From Dugong dugon (Eukaryota > Chordata > Mammalia > Sirenia > Dugongidae): DNA of 64,000 nucleotides. The stretch is taken from the NCBI GenBank assembly GCA_030035585.1, contig CM057463.1, positions 138,788,736 through 138,852,735 of the forward strand, in the 5' to 3' direction. Below are positions 11,130 through 23,821 of this stretch, one piece after another (positions within the stretch are counted from its first letter, which is position 1; each line of letters begins with the position of its first letter). The notes below the pieces were generated by a model, which saw only the letters and a list, made by a program, of their open reading frames with translations, was not told the origin of the DNA and did no database searches. Made by a program: the position numbers and the translations under genes.

Positions 11130-11275
11130 GAGGAACCCAGTGGTGCAGTGGTTAAGAGCTTGGCTGCTAACCAAAAGGTCAGCAGTTCAAATCCACCAGC
11201 GGCTCCTTGGAAACACTATAGGGCAGTTCTGCTCTGTTATGAGTTGGAATTGACTCCATGGCAATGGGTTTAGTT
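11130..11275 (+). mobile_element. AfroSINE in MIR (sense)
   Basis: Short-form copy from gaggaacccagtggtgcagt to ccatggcaatgggtttagtt. It is oriented opposite to the SINE immediately before it, so the two can pair over about 140 bp. Confidence 0.92.
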
Positions 11276-11400
11276 TAGTTTTTTTTTTTAAGTAAGGTAC
11301 AAAGTGGTTAAGTGGCCCCTCCAAGATCTCAGAGTTATAGGTGGCAGATTCAGGATTCAAATTCAGTCAGACTTCAGAGCCTGGGCTTTTACTGTCTGTA

Positions 11401-11924
11401 CCATAAAAATGAATGATCTAGTGCCAGGAAAGTAATTAAATCCTATCCATTTCTAAATAAAACCAACAGAAAGCCAACATGACTCTCCACACATTACATG
11501 ACAGGATTTATTAAACAATGATTTTAATAAACGACACTTCTGTTGCTGAAAGAAGATTACTTTTCTTATCGTGTATGCTATTATAGAAAGCCAATGTGTA
11601 CTGGGCACCAACTAGAAAGCAAACACTCTAATAAAATTTGCTTTTGCCTAAAGGCTTATTGCTTAGCAAAGACTTTTCCCAGGGGACTTAACTCCATACC
11701 CATTTAGGTCTCTTGCCTAGAGGCAAACACCTGCAGACACCAACTTAACTCCACAGTTACCGCTTCAGAAAGTATTTATTGACTGTGAGGGGGCGCTGTG
11801 GTCAGCATGAGGACTACAGCTTCCTGCCTTCATAGTGAAGGAGACCAAAAATAAAACCCACAATTAAAATAAACTGGGATATGTGCAGTAAAGATCAATT
11901 GCTAAAAAAGGGCATCACGTTTTG
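11401..11924. other. No gene; unassigned
   Basis: No open frame above 60 codons and no recognised repeat. The base composition is ordinary for the window. Confidence 0.4.
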
Positions 11925-12100
11925 TAGAGGGCCAACGAAAACAAGGGAAACCCTCAGTGAGATGAATTGACACAATAGCCACAACAATGGATTAAAACAT
12001 ACCAAAGATCATGAACATGGTGCAGGACCTGGCAATGTTTTCTTCTGTTATACATAAGGTCGCCATGAGTTAAAGCCAACTCGATAGCAAATAACAATGC
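11925..12100 (+). mobile_element. RTE LINE 3' end
   Basis: The terminal part of the RTE family: aaccctcagtgagatgaatt, cacaatagccacaacaatgg, then ataaggtcgccatgagttaa and ccaactcgatagcaaataac. It matches the 3' ends at 40380-40540 and 28500-28632. Strongly 5' truncated. Confidence 0.8.
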
Positions 12101-12699
12101 GTGCTGAATATACACGGCAGGGCCACCCAATCCTCAGTGGAGAAAGTTACCTTGGAGCTGAGAGAGACCTGAAAAGGAAGTTAAGATTTAACCAGGAAGC
12201 AACACAATATTTATTAGCCAGAGAGTAGAAGAGACTTATAGAATACTTTGGAAATGACACAGGAGCAATTAGTTCTGATTTGAAACAAATAGCAAGTTTC
12301 CAAAACTTCCAAGAGAGCAAATACCTAAATCGCCTGTGCCTGTTCTTAACGTCAGTGCTCCTTCCTCAGCCCAATGTTCTCTCTCTGAATGCTCTCCCAG
12401 GGTAATCTAACTTTGACTAACCACCTAAATCACTACCACTTATGTGATGGTGACAGATAATCCATATCCAAACCTGATTCCAAATATCTTTTCAGCCACA
12501 GCCTGAGTCTAACTACTCACTAGACTTCACCACCTGAGTGACATTCAAACACTTCAGATTCAATATATCCAGAAGAGAATTCGCTCCTTTTATCCCCATA
12601 GCCTGCTCTTTCTCCTACATTCCCCAGCTTAGTGCCTGGTACTGCCACCCATCCACCCAACTGCCCAGGCGAAGAGTGTAGTATCCTCGTTTCTCCCTC
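12101..12699. other. No gene; unassigned
   Basis: No supportable feature. The 3' half grades into pyrimidine-rich sequence that may be the start of the LINE2-like element that follows. Confidence 0.35.
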
Positions 12700-13385
12700 A
12701 CCCTAGCCCTTACTCAACACTTCAGTCACCAAACTCTGTGAACACCTTAGCATCCATCATCATCTGCCTACTCACCACCATTGTCGCAGCACTTGATCAG
12801 GCCCTCATCACCTTTTATTTAGAGAATTACGACAGTGTCCTAACTGTCTTACTGCCTGTATCTCCAATCAATTCTTCACACAGGTGCCAGGTACAAGAAT
12901 GCAGTCCATGACATTCTCTTGCTTTTAAGCCATCAATGGCTGCCCACTGTTCACAGACTAAAATCCAGACTCCTCAGCATGGACTTGCATCTTTGCCTGC
13001 CTTACCTCTGACCTGCCTTTTCTGACTTACTTCTTCCTAACAACCCTTCTTCTTCCTCTTGTGCTTCATATTCCACTCATACCAAACTACTTGCAATTCT
13101 GTGAACCCCTTATGTGGTTTCAATCCCCCAGACTTCAGCCCACAAAGTTCTCTCTGCTTAAAATTCCTTTCAATACCATCCCCACATCTTTACTCATCTT
13201 TCAAGTCTCCATTCAAGGTCAACTTGTCTCTGAAGTCTTTTCTGACCACTCTGCCTCTGCCTCAATTAGAAGTGATCTTTTTCTCTTTTATGTCCTTACT
13301 GCTTCCTGCCCAGACTATTACCACAGCACGTATGATTATAGAAACCCCATCAACCTAGCACTCCGCCTGCCTATATGATTATTTA
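12700..13385 (+). mobile_element. Ancient LINE2-like 3' region
   Basis: Sense-strand features of LINE2 3' sequence: aagccatcaatggctgccca, aaatccagactcctcagcat, ctcatctttcaagtctccat and tttctgaccactctgcctct. The frames across it are short. Called from remembered consensus patterns. Confidence 0.55.
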
Positions 13386-14761
13386 ATAAACATAAACACA
13401 ATTCCTGGTATCTGCCATGAGAAGTGCTGTGGCTAAGTGTTAAAGAAGTGGAAAAGGCAAATAAATGTGCCCTCATAGTTTATTTATGGTCACAACATAA
13501 AATATTTCAGTTCAAAAGTCAAAAGCCCTGCTACGCCCATTCTATGTTACAGATAAAAATGGATTTGCCACGAAGCAAATATAATTTAAACTTCAGGGAC
13601 CTGATTTACACAGTCCCCTTCCAAAGCCCTGTGATAGTTTATATTTTCAATTTTAGATATTTTCTTTTTTTTCTTAAAGGGGGCCCCAAAATTGTATACA
13701 TTTCAGGCCTCACAAAACGTGCACCCACTCCTGTTCTAAGACTTGGATCATTTATCTGTAGTGATACACTTTTGTAAACAAAACTTAAAGAAAATGTCAA
13801 TAGTGATTCAGGGAGGGTTGGCAGGCAGTGCCCCAGGCTTCCTCCTAGAATGACCAGACTGAGTGGGAAATGGGAATGGGCCACTGCACCCCCACAGCCC
13901 CCCACTTGAGTAAAGCAGGAGGGTCCACCAGTCTCTGTGACAGTCTCCCACTACATCCTTACTCTCCTACCACCCACAACCCCTAAAAATAGATTGACCT
14001 TTCTGACTGTGGAAAAAGATGTGAATTAGAAAATAAGGAAGGAGAAGAAAGATGACAAATGCTTCAAGAATAGCGTAAAACCATGGTTCTGAGTTACAAA
14101 CAGAAAATGCATTACCCTGGCTTACTCAGTGTCATCACAGTCACAACGATCCTGTAACATGACTGAAAATTCAGGGTAAAACCTGTTGGCTGCGTTTGGG
14201 AAGTAAGGTGAAGAGGAAGCTGGAAGCAAGAGAAAAAGGGAGGAAGGACATGTGACAAAGGCAATAACATGACTAATGAGTCCATTTCTTCCTTGTGGCA
14301 ATTGTGGCCTCTCTGAGCAAGAAATAAGGAATAATCAGTTGGGATCTGGTCATCCACATTCCTTACCTCTACCCCACCCTCCACCAGCATTTCTTTCAGA
14401 ATCATTTCAGGTGGTGGCACAATAGCTCTATGCCACCAAAGGGAGAAAGATTAATGAATGCATGGATGGCCAGGCAGGGGGTCTGAACCTGTCCTGGTTC
14501 TAGCTAGGGCAGGATTCAGACCTTTGGAGGCCCCAAGAACAGAAAAGATTAAGGGGCCACCATTACTCCCATTATGTCATTTAAATAATGCTTTTATTTT
14601 TACTGACACATAACTTACATGTATGCTGAAATTAGAGCACTTTTTTTTTTAATTTTGTGATTTTTATATTTTGGACAAGCTGGTTGATGCTGAATCAATC
14701 TGTCTGTCTCTCTCTTTCTCTTTCTCTCTCTCATATATGCTAAGTTTGCCTGTTCTAACAC
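13386..14761. other. No gene; unassigned
   Basis: No credible coding frame. A pyrimidine-rich low-complexity run (tctctctctttctctttctc) lies near 14705-14730. Everything else is unassigned. Confidence 0.4.
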
Positions 14762-14885
14762 TGGTCCTAACCCGTACTGATGATGTGACCTTGAGAGAGT
14801 CCCTTAACCACTCTGGGTCTCAGTTTCCTCATCTATAAAATGGGTATGTCATATTGCTTTAATCCCTATCAGTTTATTAAAGACC
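14762..14885 (+). mobile_element. MIR SINE fragment
   Basis: The MIR core is legible: gatgtgaccttgagagagtc, ccttaaccactctgggtctc, agtttcctcatctataaaat. Confidence 0.8.
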
Positions 14886-15124
14886 ATTCCCCTTCATCTC
14901 TCGAAACAAAACAATTTAAAATACTTCTGCTCTGGCTTGTACATCCTACTGACTTGTACGGAGTAGATAATTCCAGTCTGGATTAGAGAAGACAGCCTAT
15001 GCTGTGACACATCTGATTTTACTCATCCTACAAATATTTGCTGAATACCTACCATATAATAACTACTGAGTGTACAGTAATGAACAAAGCAGACACACTT
15101 CTTGCCTTGTCCAATAGAATACTC

Positions 15125-15320
15125 ACCATGAATCCTATTCTCTGCTGAACATGCTGGTGGAACCAGGGATCAGCCCAGAATAGAGCTGCCCTGTAGGGTT
15201 TCTGAGGCTGTAATCTTTACAGGAGCAGATTGCCACATTTTTCTCCTAGAGCAGCTGGTGGGTTCGAACCACTAACCTTTCAGTTAGCAGTCGAAGACTT
15301 AACCTCTGCACCATTTATGT
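15125..15320 (-). mobile_element. AfroSINE, diverged
   Basis: Antisense copy: gagctgccctgtagggtttc, gctgtaatctttacaggagc, gagcagctggtgggttcgaa, and a head degraded near acctctgcaccatttatg. Confidence 0.8.
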
Positions 15321-15429
15321 CTTTTATCAGCTCAGCCATTATCTTTTCAGAAATCGCCTCTGTCCTATTTTCTGTCTTCTCCTTCTGGGACACTGATTGG
15401 ATGTATTCTAGACCATCTTATACTGCTTC

Positions 15430-15800
15430 CATGTCCCTTAGCCTCTCCGTCGCATTTGCCTTCTCTTTGACTGAATAGACTTCATTCTGGATAATATCTT
15501 GAGTTCTAGCATATTAATTCTGTCTTGAACTGTGTCTAATCCAATATTCAACCTATACATTGAGTTCTTAATTTCAATTATATGTTTCATTTCCAAAGAC
15601 TTATAATTTTGTCTCTTTTTAATTTCTTGAAATGTATAATTCACACTTCTTTTATTCTGTGTCTATTAATTCCAGTATTTGAAGTTTTCGAGAATTCTTC
15701 TGTCTTTTATCTGTTAGATCTCACTCTGAGTATTTTGTTTTCTTTTGTTTATTGTGATTTTATTTTTTTAAGCTGCTCACTTTCCTTGGGCCTTTATACG
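15430..15800 (-). mobile_element. Old L1 ORF1-like fragment
   Basis: A minus-strand frame at 15438-15644 reads EIKNSMYRLNIGLDTVQDRI, which resembles the coiled-coil segment of L1 ORF1 proteins. The frame is short and flanked by degraded sequence, so this is a relic. Confidence 0.55.
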
Positions 15801-17374
15801 CAGAGCCTATTTGAGGCCTGGGAAAAAGGAAGGTTTTCTACTTGTTTCTGTCAAATACCTGGGCACTACTATTTTAGGACCACTTGAAACCAACCCTTGG
15901 CTTAAGATTTTTCAAGCTGCCACAGGTAGTGGTAATTTCATCTTCAAATGCATATAAGAACTAGATTATAAGTGGAAATTCCCAGGGGATTTTTTAAAAA
16001 CTCTACTTACTATCAAAGTTTAATACAGGTAGTTTTCTTTGCAATACTTAGGGAGGGGCAATGTGCACAGTGCATGCAGGTTTATTTCTGGTTCACACTT
16101 ACACAAAGGATATAGTCCTTGGTGTCCCAGCTTCACGGAGGGTGTGTCTCTTACTAAGCTTCCCAGAGCAGGCAAGCCCTGGGCTTTGTTTTTCATCCCT
16201 ATAAAACTGCAAAGTTATAAAAATTGGTGCTCAAGTTCATCCAGGTTAGGAAATAACCTCAAAAGACCTACTCTGCTTACCTCTCTGTGTTCTATGTTCA
16301 TTCATCTCCTGGCCTGTGTATTCCAGCTCATGGATACAATCGAGACTTTTTTCGACTAGTATTTTAAGTTGTTTTCAGCAGTAGGCTCGGTCTGTGTACC
16401 AATACACTAGGTTGCCCTTTACAGTTTGTACAGCTTGATATTGGGTCAAGTTGCTTTATCACCACACTTGGTGATCGGCCTAATACAAAGTCACAGTGTT
16501 TAAATCATTATGCTGAACAGTATATTTCAATGAATCAGTGGCATTATCTTTCTTCTCTTTTTTTACCTTAAGCAACAAAATACTGCTGTAGAAGAACAAG
16601 CTATAAAGAAGACACAGTTAACGAAGAATCCTGATTTTGGACCTCTTAAAAGTGGTCCGAGCCAGGGCTGTCTGTTTCCTTTACCTTGCTTTGTTTAAGA
16701 TTCTGCTGAGTTGGACTTCAAGCTGGGAAAGTTGATTGTTTACAAATGTTTGAATATTTTCTCACTGACTCTTTGGTTGGGTGTGCCTTTGGAATAATAA
16801 AAGATGAATAAGCTAAAAAAATTTAATTTTATTCTTTTTTTGAGGGAAATATTGAAAGTAACCATAAAAAATGGAAATAGGAATAAATACTTGAATTTTT
16901 TTTCCACAACACACATCTCAAAAGACTTAAAATAGAGTGTGAGATGGTTAATACTGGAAAGGAAGAGAGATCATCTAATGCAACCCTTTCCTATTACTGA
17001 TGAGGAAACCGAACTCCAAAGAAGTGACATGACTTTTTAACACCACACAATAGAACCAGTTTCAGAACTGGATCTCCTGATTCCGAGGAACTGATTTCTT
17101 TTAGCTACAACATGCTGCCATGTAATATGCAGTTTCCATTTGACCGAAAAATAAAAACATGTTTAACAAATTTAGTAGATTTAGTAAGTTTATTTTGAGT
17201 ACCTAATGATAGATTTATGAACAGTAAGCTGAAACAATCTACTGGAGCTCTGAAACAAAACAAACAACAGCTTAAAAAACTCCATTAAATGGTGTAGGAT
17301 TTAATTTTTCATTATCCTCATTGCCTTTACCAGCTCAGTAATTAGAAAACAAGGATGTATCAAAATTATTTAGG
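15801..17374. other. No gene; ancient repeat traces
   Basis: About 16940-17100 has ggaaaggaagagagatcatc and cctattactgatgaggaaac, a motif of old interspersed repeats also seen near 2760. The remainder, including 16020-16360 with a 106-codon frame, shows no protein similarity that I recognise. Confidence 0.4.
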
Positions 17375-17712
17375 CCTTAAACCAAAAATACCCCCTGAAG
17401 TCTTCTAAAACCAGACAATAGTTTAGCTTAACTAGTAAAGAATGTCTGCCTTGAGCATTGTGCCCTTTTTAAGATCTATCTATATGGGATCAAACTGACA
17501 ACAGCAATTCAACAGATTAGATAGGAAATTTAGGGACCAGTGAGTTTATGTTAATGCAGAAGAAGCAACTCAAAAAAAGAAGGTGAGAATGGTTGCACAA
17601 CTCGAAGAATGCAATCAATGTCACTGAATTGTATAAGTAGAAATTGTTGAATTGGTACATGTTCTGCTTTGTATATTCTCAACAACAAAAACAAAAATAA
17701 ATTATTTTTTAA
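17375..17712 (+). mobile_element. L1-like 3' end, 'second tail' type
   Basis: Shares ccagacaatagtttagctta, gaatgtctgccttgagcatt, gtgagaatggttgcacaact and tatattctcaacaacaaaaa with copies at 24775-25290, 31850-32170 and (inverse) 30625-31450. It ends in an A-rich tail. The last ~100 bp also match the second tail unit of the full-length L1 at 50412-50520. Confidence 0.7.
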
Positions 17713-18044
17713 AAAAGTTATTTAGGGATGCTATTATGATTAAAGATAATAATTTAATTATTTATATATTTTGTATTTCGAAATATATTTAGATATTTAA
17801 AAATAAATATCTTCATCAGACTTCTCTGCCATTATCACCACTATAACAAAGAAGCTATAGAGTTATAGGTGAGGTTGATTGTGAACTGGAGAGCTGTTAG
17901 GAGTAAACCTCAGACTCAATGAAATAAATGAGGTCAGAGCTAGAGACAGAGAGAAGGGTCAAATATCTTCAGCATTATCCATGATAAGGCAGTATCAAAT
18001 CACATTGGCCGAGAAACAGTGATGGTGTCTTCAAGTATGGGAAT

Positions 18045-18775
18045 CTGATCATAAAAATGACCATGTTAATCCTAGCTTGGTGAGTAGCATCCGGGATCTT
18101 AAAAGCTTGTGAGCAGCCATATAAAACACATCTATTGGTCCCATCACGTTCAGAGCAAAGGCGAATGAAGAAAACCAAAGACACAAGGAAATTATTCGTC
18201 CAAAGGACTAATGGGCCACATGAATCACAGCCTCTGCTAGCCTAAGCCCAGAACAACTAGATGGTACCTGGCTCCTAACACTGACTACTCTGACAGGGAT
18301 CACAATAGAGGGTCCTGGACAGAGTGGGAAAAAATGTAGAACAAAATTCAAATTCACAAAAAAGACCAGACTTACTGGTTTGACAGAGACTGGAGGAATC
18401 CCTGAGACTATGGCTCCTGGACACCCTGCTAACTCAGAACTGAAGCCACTCCCAAAGTCCACCTTTCACCCAAAGATAAGACAGGCTTATAAAACAAACT
18501 ATAACACACATGAAGAATGTGCTTCTTAGTTCAATCAAGCATACAAGACCAAACTGGCAACACCTGTCCAAAAGTAAAGACAGGCAGGAAGGGACAGGAA
18601 AACAGGGCAAATGGACACAGAGAACCCAAGGTGGAAAGGGAAAGAGGAAAAGTGCTGACACATTGCAGGGATTACAACCAATGTCACAAAACAATTTCTG
18701 TATAAATTTTTGAATGAAAAACTAATTTGTGCTGTAAACTTTCACCTAAAACACAATAAAATTAAAAAAAAATAA
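18045..18775 (+). mobile_element. L1 3'UTR, 5' truncated
   Basis: Matches the 3'UTR of the L1 copies at 36.9-37.6 kb and 54.4-55.1 kb. Shared landmarks are the cttggtgagtagcatccggg block, agaactagatggtgcctggc-like sequence, accagacttactggtttgac, and the terminal aaactttcacctaaaacaca followed by an A-rich tail. Confidence 0.85.
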
Positions 18776-19895
18776 AATGACCCTGTCAAGACAGCTCTGA
18801 CAGATCAGATGTGATACATCCACTCATAGGACATAATAGTTGTATACTCACAGCCACATATTTTTACTTTTTTCAGATATTAAGCAATTGTGAATTTCCC
18901 TCTCTGAGGGACTATAATAGCCCACACTTGAGATTATTTTTGGACACATTAGAGTTTTAACCTCCTATTTCAAAAACATAATCCAAGATTCCAATAGATA
19001 ACCCAGGCAGGCTCTTTGTGCCAGTACGTTCCAGACTCCACAGGTTCACAGAATTTTTAGTCAGTCACCTAGGAATAATTAGAGCCAGCAGATATTTTTG
19101 TTTGTTTTCTTTTGTTTTAACTATGGACATAGAAAGTTTACTTATCTATGGCAGGTTTTGTTCCGCATCTGCAAGAGATCAGCGTTAGCATGGAAAGTAT
19201 CTCCGGCACGGATGAGTTATAAAACCAAAAGAACTGCATGTGCCAGTACAGTTTAGCTTTTGGATTAAAGCCTCATAAGCAAAACTTGAAGATGAAATAA
19301 GCATATGCCACATTAATAATAAAAACTGCCCAGCCAACAAAATATAAAAGAAGATGGCTCTATACAAATCATATTCCATGTGGTAAAAAAAGTCAACCTT
19401 ATTATCAAAACTGACCAACAGTATTGAGCAGTATGCTAGGTGATTAGTTATGAAGAATAAATATTAAAATAAATATCTTTTTCTTCCTGACAATTTTTGC
19501 TCCACAATGACACAAATATTAGCAAAGAGAAATGGATATATCTTGATTGCTATTGCCAAAGGAAAAAAATCTTCCAAATTCATACTTTCTAACTTTTTAA
19601 ACTATTCTTAGGGATTCTTCTCCAGTTAGAAATTTGATGAGCATGTAGGAAAAGGTTAATGGAAGAAATAAGTTAGAAAAGAGAGTTTATGGAAAACTGA
19701 GGGACTAGAATGCGAAAAAAGAAGATTGAATTAGAGAGTGAAGAACAAGATGATGCCATAGATGATCCATCCATTCACTCTTTTTCTCCTTCTATAAAAA
19801 ATATTTACTGAACCTTTCGAAGTGTCAGACATTTTTCTAGACACTAGGGATACAGCAAGGAGCAAATTAAATTACCTACCCTTATGGGGTTTGCA
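18776..19895. other. No gene; unassigned
   Basis: AT-rich sequence with no recognised repeat until about 19780, where an old interspersed pattern (tttactgaacctttcgaagt, tacagcaaggagcaaattaa) leads into the hAT element. Confidence 0.4.
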
Positions 19896-19903
19896 TTCTA
19901 GTG

Positions 19904-20123
19904 CAGGGATTGGTAAACTTTTTTTATAAAGTGCCACGTAGCAAGTGTTTTAGGCTTTCTGGGCCATACAGCCTCTGTTGCAACAACTCAACTCTGCTGC
20001 TGCGCAAAAGCTGTCATAGACAATATGTAAACAAAGGGCCATGGTTGTGTTCCAATAAAACTTTATTTACCAAAACAGATGGCAATCCAATTTGGCCCAC
20101 AAGTCATAGTTTGCTGACCCCTG
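19904..20123. mobile_element. hAT-type non-autonomous DNA transposon
   Basis: A 220-bp element with terminal inverted repeats, cagggattggtaaact at the left and agtttgctgacccctg at the right. The interior carries aggctttctgggccatacag and ccaataaaactttatttacc, typical of an ancient mammalian hAT-Charlie-related element. The flanking octamers are ttctagtg and ttgtaagt, a decayed duplication. Confidence 0.8.
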
Positions 20124-20149
20124 TTGTAAGTGGAAAGAGTCAAAATCTA

Positions 20150-20600
20150 TATATAACATAGTTTCAGGTAGTGATGAGTGCTTTGAAGAAAAGTAAAGCA
20201 GGCTAAAGGGATAGTGGGCAATGATATGCTATTTTAGATTGTTAGAAAAAGGCTTTCTGATAAGATGTCAATGAAGCAGAGAACTGAATGAAGTGAGGTT
20301 ACCTGGTCAAGATCATTCTAGGTAGAAGAAATGGTGAGTAGAAAGGCCTACATTGGGAGCATGAGTGCAGAGTAAAAGGAAGAGCAAGGGGCCAGACTCA
20401 CTACAGCAGGGGAGTAAAGGGGAGCGAGCAGTGAGTGAAGAAGCCAGAGGCCAGAGCACACAGAGCCTTGTAAGAGCCACGGTAAGGGCTTTAAGTTTAT
20501 TCAATGAGTGCTGGAAGCTGACTGATGGTTTTGAGAAATTAAAAGAACTAGCCCACTGTGAGAAGAATGGGTTGTAGGGGCTAAGAGTGGGAGCAGACAA
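20150..20600 (-). mobile_element. Ancient LINE2-like fragment
   Basis: Antisense LINE2-like sequence: aggcctacattgggagcatg, cagagccttgtaagagccac and ctgatggttttgagaaatta. Purine-rich, no open frame of note. The similar purine-rich 20600-20930 may be its continuation. Confidence 0.5.
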
Positions 20601-20935
20601 CTAGTCAGGAGGTGAGGTGATGATCAACCGGACAAGGTGGTTGTGAGTTGGTGACAGTGGAGTAAGGCAGAATTGATGAGGAGTAACAGAATTTGGGTGC
20701 AATTTTGTAGGCAGAATTCACTGCTGGCTTGATGTGGACTGCAGGGGAAAGAAATGTCAAGGATGGCTCCCAAGTTTTTGGCTTAAGTTACTTAGTGATC
20801 ATGAAACAAAATGGTTTCCATTGGAACAGTGTGAACAAAAACACGAATGGACGAATGGAGTAGGTTCAAGAGAGAATGGGAGGAGAGAGGGTGAAGGTCA
20901 CAAGTATAGACAAATTTTGATATAAAAGGGGAGCA

Positions 20936-21092
20936 TAACCTGTTGCCATCAAGTCATTTTCAACTCATAGCGACCCTTTAGGACAGAGTAGCACTGCCCC
21001 ATAGGGTTTCCAAGGGGTGGCTGGTGGATTCGAAATGCTGACCTTTTGTTTAGCAGCCGAGCCCTTAACCACTGTGCCACCAGGGCTCCAAA
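20936..21092 (-). mobile_element. AfroSINE, short form
   Basis: Antisense copy: cctgttgccatcaagtcatt, gcactgccccatagggtttc, ggctggtggattcgaaatgc, ending at actgtgccaccagggctcca. Confidence 0.92.
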
Positions 21093-21477
21093 GGAAGCAT
21101 AGAAATGGGCTAATAGCTAGAGAGGCATATGGAGTCAAGGGAGATGTTTTGTTTTGTTTCTGCTTGTGAATTTTGTTTTTGTTTTCCTTTAATGTTTGCA
21201 TACTGACAGGAAAAATCCAGGAGAAAGAGAAAACAACAGTAATGAAGAAAAGAGAGAGGATAATTGCATGAAGGAAATTCTTGTACTTTAAGCACGAAAG
21301 AGAGCATGGGCTCCAGAATTAAGTGAAGGATTTGACTCTAAATATGCGTGTGGACAATTCATCTCTTCGAATAGGAAAGAAGGCAAAATATAAAGTTACA
21401 GATGCAGGTATGCTGGCTTACATGAGAATGTGGATGTTCTATTCTGATGAGATGGTGATGAATAGGGCCACACTGAT

Positions 21478-21645
21478 TGTGTTGTTATTGTTGTTATGTG
21501 CCGTCCAGTCAGTTCCAACTCATAGCGACCCTATAGGATGGAGTAGAACTGCCCCATAGGGTTTCCAAGGAGCAAATGATGGATTCGAACTGTGACCTTT
21601 TGGTTAGGAGCCAAGCTCTTAACCACTGCATCACCAGGGCTCCCC
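21478..21645 (-). mobile_element. AfroSINE, short form
   Basis: Antisense copy: gttatgtgccgtccagtcag, catagcgaccctataggatg, aaatgatggattcgaactgt, ending at actgcatcaccagggctccc. Confidence 0.92.
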
Positions 21646-21852
21646 TTTATTATTCATCTTATTTTTGTTCTCCACTCTCTGAAAACAATAAATTCAGTAA
21701 GTATTGTGAGCAGTTAAAGAACACCACAGAAGGAATTTTCAAAATATTTTTAAATGCAGACAAGAGATGTACTCAGGGAGGAGATGGAAGTACGTTCCAG
21801 AGATGACTAGTGGATGTGCAATAGCTTTGAGGAATATGATAGGACCTGGATC

Positions 21853-21892
21853 AAACCAAACCAAACCTGTTGCCCTCAAGTCGATTCTGATA
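21853..21892 (-). mobile_element. AfroSINE tail fragment
   Basis: Only the tail end is present: accaaaccaaacctgttgcc followed by ctcaagtcgattctgatag. Confidence 0.6.
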
Positions 21893-22127
21893 GGAACCAA
21901 AATCACATTGCTTGACTAACAGCATCTATTCTGATGTTGTGCAATAACTGTTATTATGTAAGGAAGATAGAAAATAACCAGAACTTAGAGAGTGTTGTTT
22001 GAGTCTGATGTAATCAGCAATATTACCAATCCATGGGGACAGTGCAGGGTTCTGTGAAGAGGAAGTGAAAGGTGATACTTAAAGAAGGTAAGAGTTTTAT
22101 TAATATCTGCTGTACTATGAAACATCA

Positions 22128-22345
22128 AAGGAGTCCCTGAGTGGTGCAAATGGTTAAATGCTTGACTGCTAGCCAAAAGTTTGGCAGTTTGAAGCCACTC
22201 AGAGGCACCTCAGAAGACAGGCCTGGCAATCTGCTTCTGAAGGGTCACAGCCTTAAAAACTCTATAGAGCAGTTACACTGTTCACATATTGGGTCACCTT
22301 AAGTTGGAAGGGAGTCGACAGCAGCTAACAACAACAAAAACGACA
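22128..22345 (+). mobile_element. AfroSINE, 'gtgcaaatggttaa' subfamily
   Basis: Starts ggagtccctgagtggtgcaa, has tgaagccactcagaggcacc and ctggcaatctgcttctgaag, and ends cagctaacaacaacaaaaac. The tail differs from the tttggtttttttggtt tail of the short form and resembles the RTE 3' terminus. Confidence 0.88.
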
Positions 22346-23821
22346 TGAGACACTAACAAAGAAAGAGGCCCGGGCTCCAGTCCCCTTGGGGTTATCTCTG
22401 GCTTGTCTCATGAAAGATACCAAAGTATAAGTCAATAAAGCCAATGTTATATAATCAAAGCTCATGTGAAAAATTGTGCTGAGAAAATGATGCAGCAGAT
22501 GGTATAGAATTGAGAACAGATACATTAAATACGTTAAATTCACAAATATTGCGTTATATATGTTGTTTTAAAACAATAAAAAAAGAATGATCATACATAC
22601 GTAGAATTAATTTTGAAACTCTAAAGCACTACAAATACAAGATCTTATTTTATGAGAAATGAATTATAAAACTCACTCAAATCCAGACAACAGTGATCCT
22701 TGTCTGAGTCAGAGCTAACAGTGCATTTTCTGAAATATTACATCATTCCAGGCAGACACCTAGTGGGTGTAAACTATGTTTTAAAACAAGAGGGCAATGT
22801 GTCACTGTCTCCATTCTTGATACCTGCAGCTGGACTCAAGACTGACTGAAGTTCAAAGCCTTTGTTCTTCAGGAACAATCAACTCTCAGGGCAAAGTTTG
22901 TCTGAAGAAATTAGCAGCTGACACTTCATCTTCATGCGTAGATTTAAAATCTCAAAATAAACCTCTGAGGTTTGTCTGCTGACCACAGAAACAAATCCTA
23001 ATTCAAGTCGAGGCCTGTTTAGAGAGCAGCAATGGTAGTCGGACCCAAGAACAAGCCCACCTGCCCTGCGCTAAATCTTGTTGCTTGAAGGACAAACACT
23101 AGAGAAAGACAGATTGAGTACGAGGTGTACAACCCTTCTAACCAGGAAGTTCCTTGCTCTTCTTTTGTCTGAGTAAGTGACTCACTGTTGTAATCTTGAG
23201 TAAGTCACTTAAATTCCCAACATTCAATTTCCTTCTATCTAGTAACAATGACCTAATAATACTAAGAAATACTGAAAATATGAGACAAGACAATTTCTTC
23301 TCTGTGATTACCAGCAGCTAACAGTAACAGGCCACTAAGAAAAAAAAATAAAGATCCAAAAAGCAAAAATAATCCATTCTTGATTGTAGTATTTTCACTG
23401 CTAAGTTACTAATACCTCCTCTAGAAATTCATTTTTTGTTTTTTAAGTGGGGGCTATTTCAACATGGGTACTAGAATAGCTAATTCAAGAGCCAGGGTTC
23501 AAATTTTTTGACACAGACAGGTTTTCAAACTATGGCCCTTTGTCTAGGTGAAAATAAGTGTGCCAGGGTCTTTTTTAAATTGCGTAATGGTGGGTGTTTA
23601 TGAATTTGTGTCCTAATCTCCTAGTTAAATTTAAAAACTCTCACCAAATAAAACAGAAATTTTTAGTTTTAGATCAGCTTGCATGAACTAAGATTAATTT
23701 ACTAAATTACCTAATTTACTAAGGTTCAGATTAGCGACTAGAAAGAGTGAGGGTTTCAGATAGGCTCTTTCTCTCAATATAAAATGTAGATTTGATATTT
23801 GTTTTGTTTTATCATCTTTTT
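22346..23821. other. No gene; unassigned
   Basis: No frame with recognisable similarity and no clear repeat. This is one of the longer stretches of apparently unique DNA in the window. Confidence 0.4.

Larger units (their letters stand above)
10830..11400 (-). mobile_element. MIR split by two AfroSINEs
   Basis: MIR pieces read in order on the minus strand: tgcttactatgtaccaggct and atttaattctcacaatctct (10850-10910), then ctattttacacatgagg (about 11116-11132), then ccaagatctcagagttatag and caaattcagtcagacttcag (11310-11380). Two SINEs (10917-11100 and 11130-11275) lie between them. An apparent agttact repeat flanks the first insertion. Confidence 0.75.
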
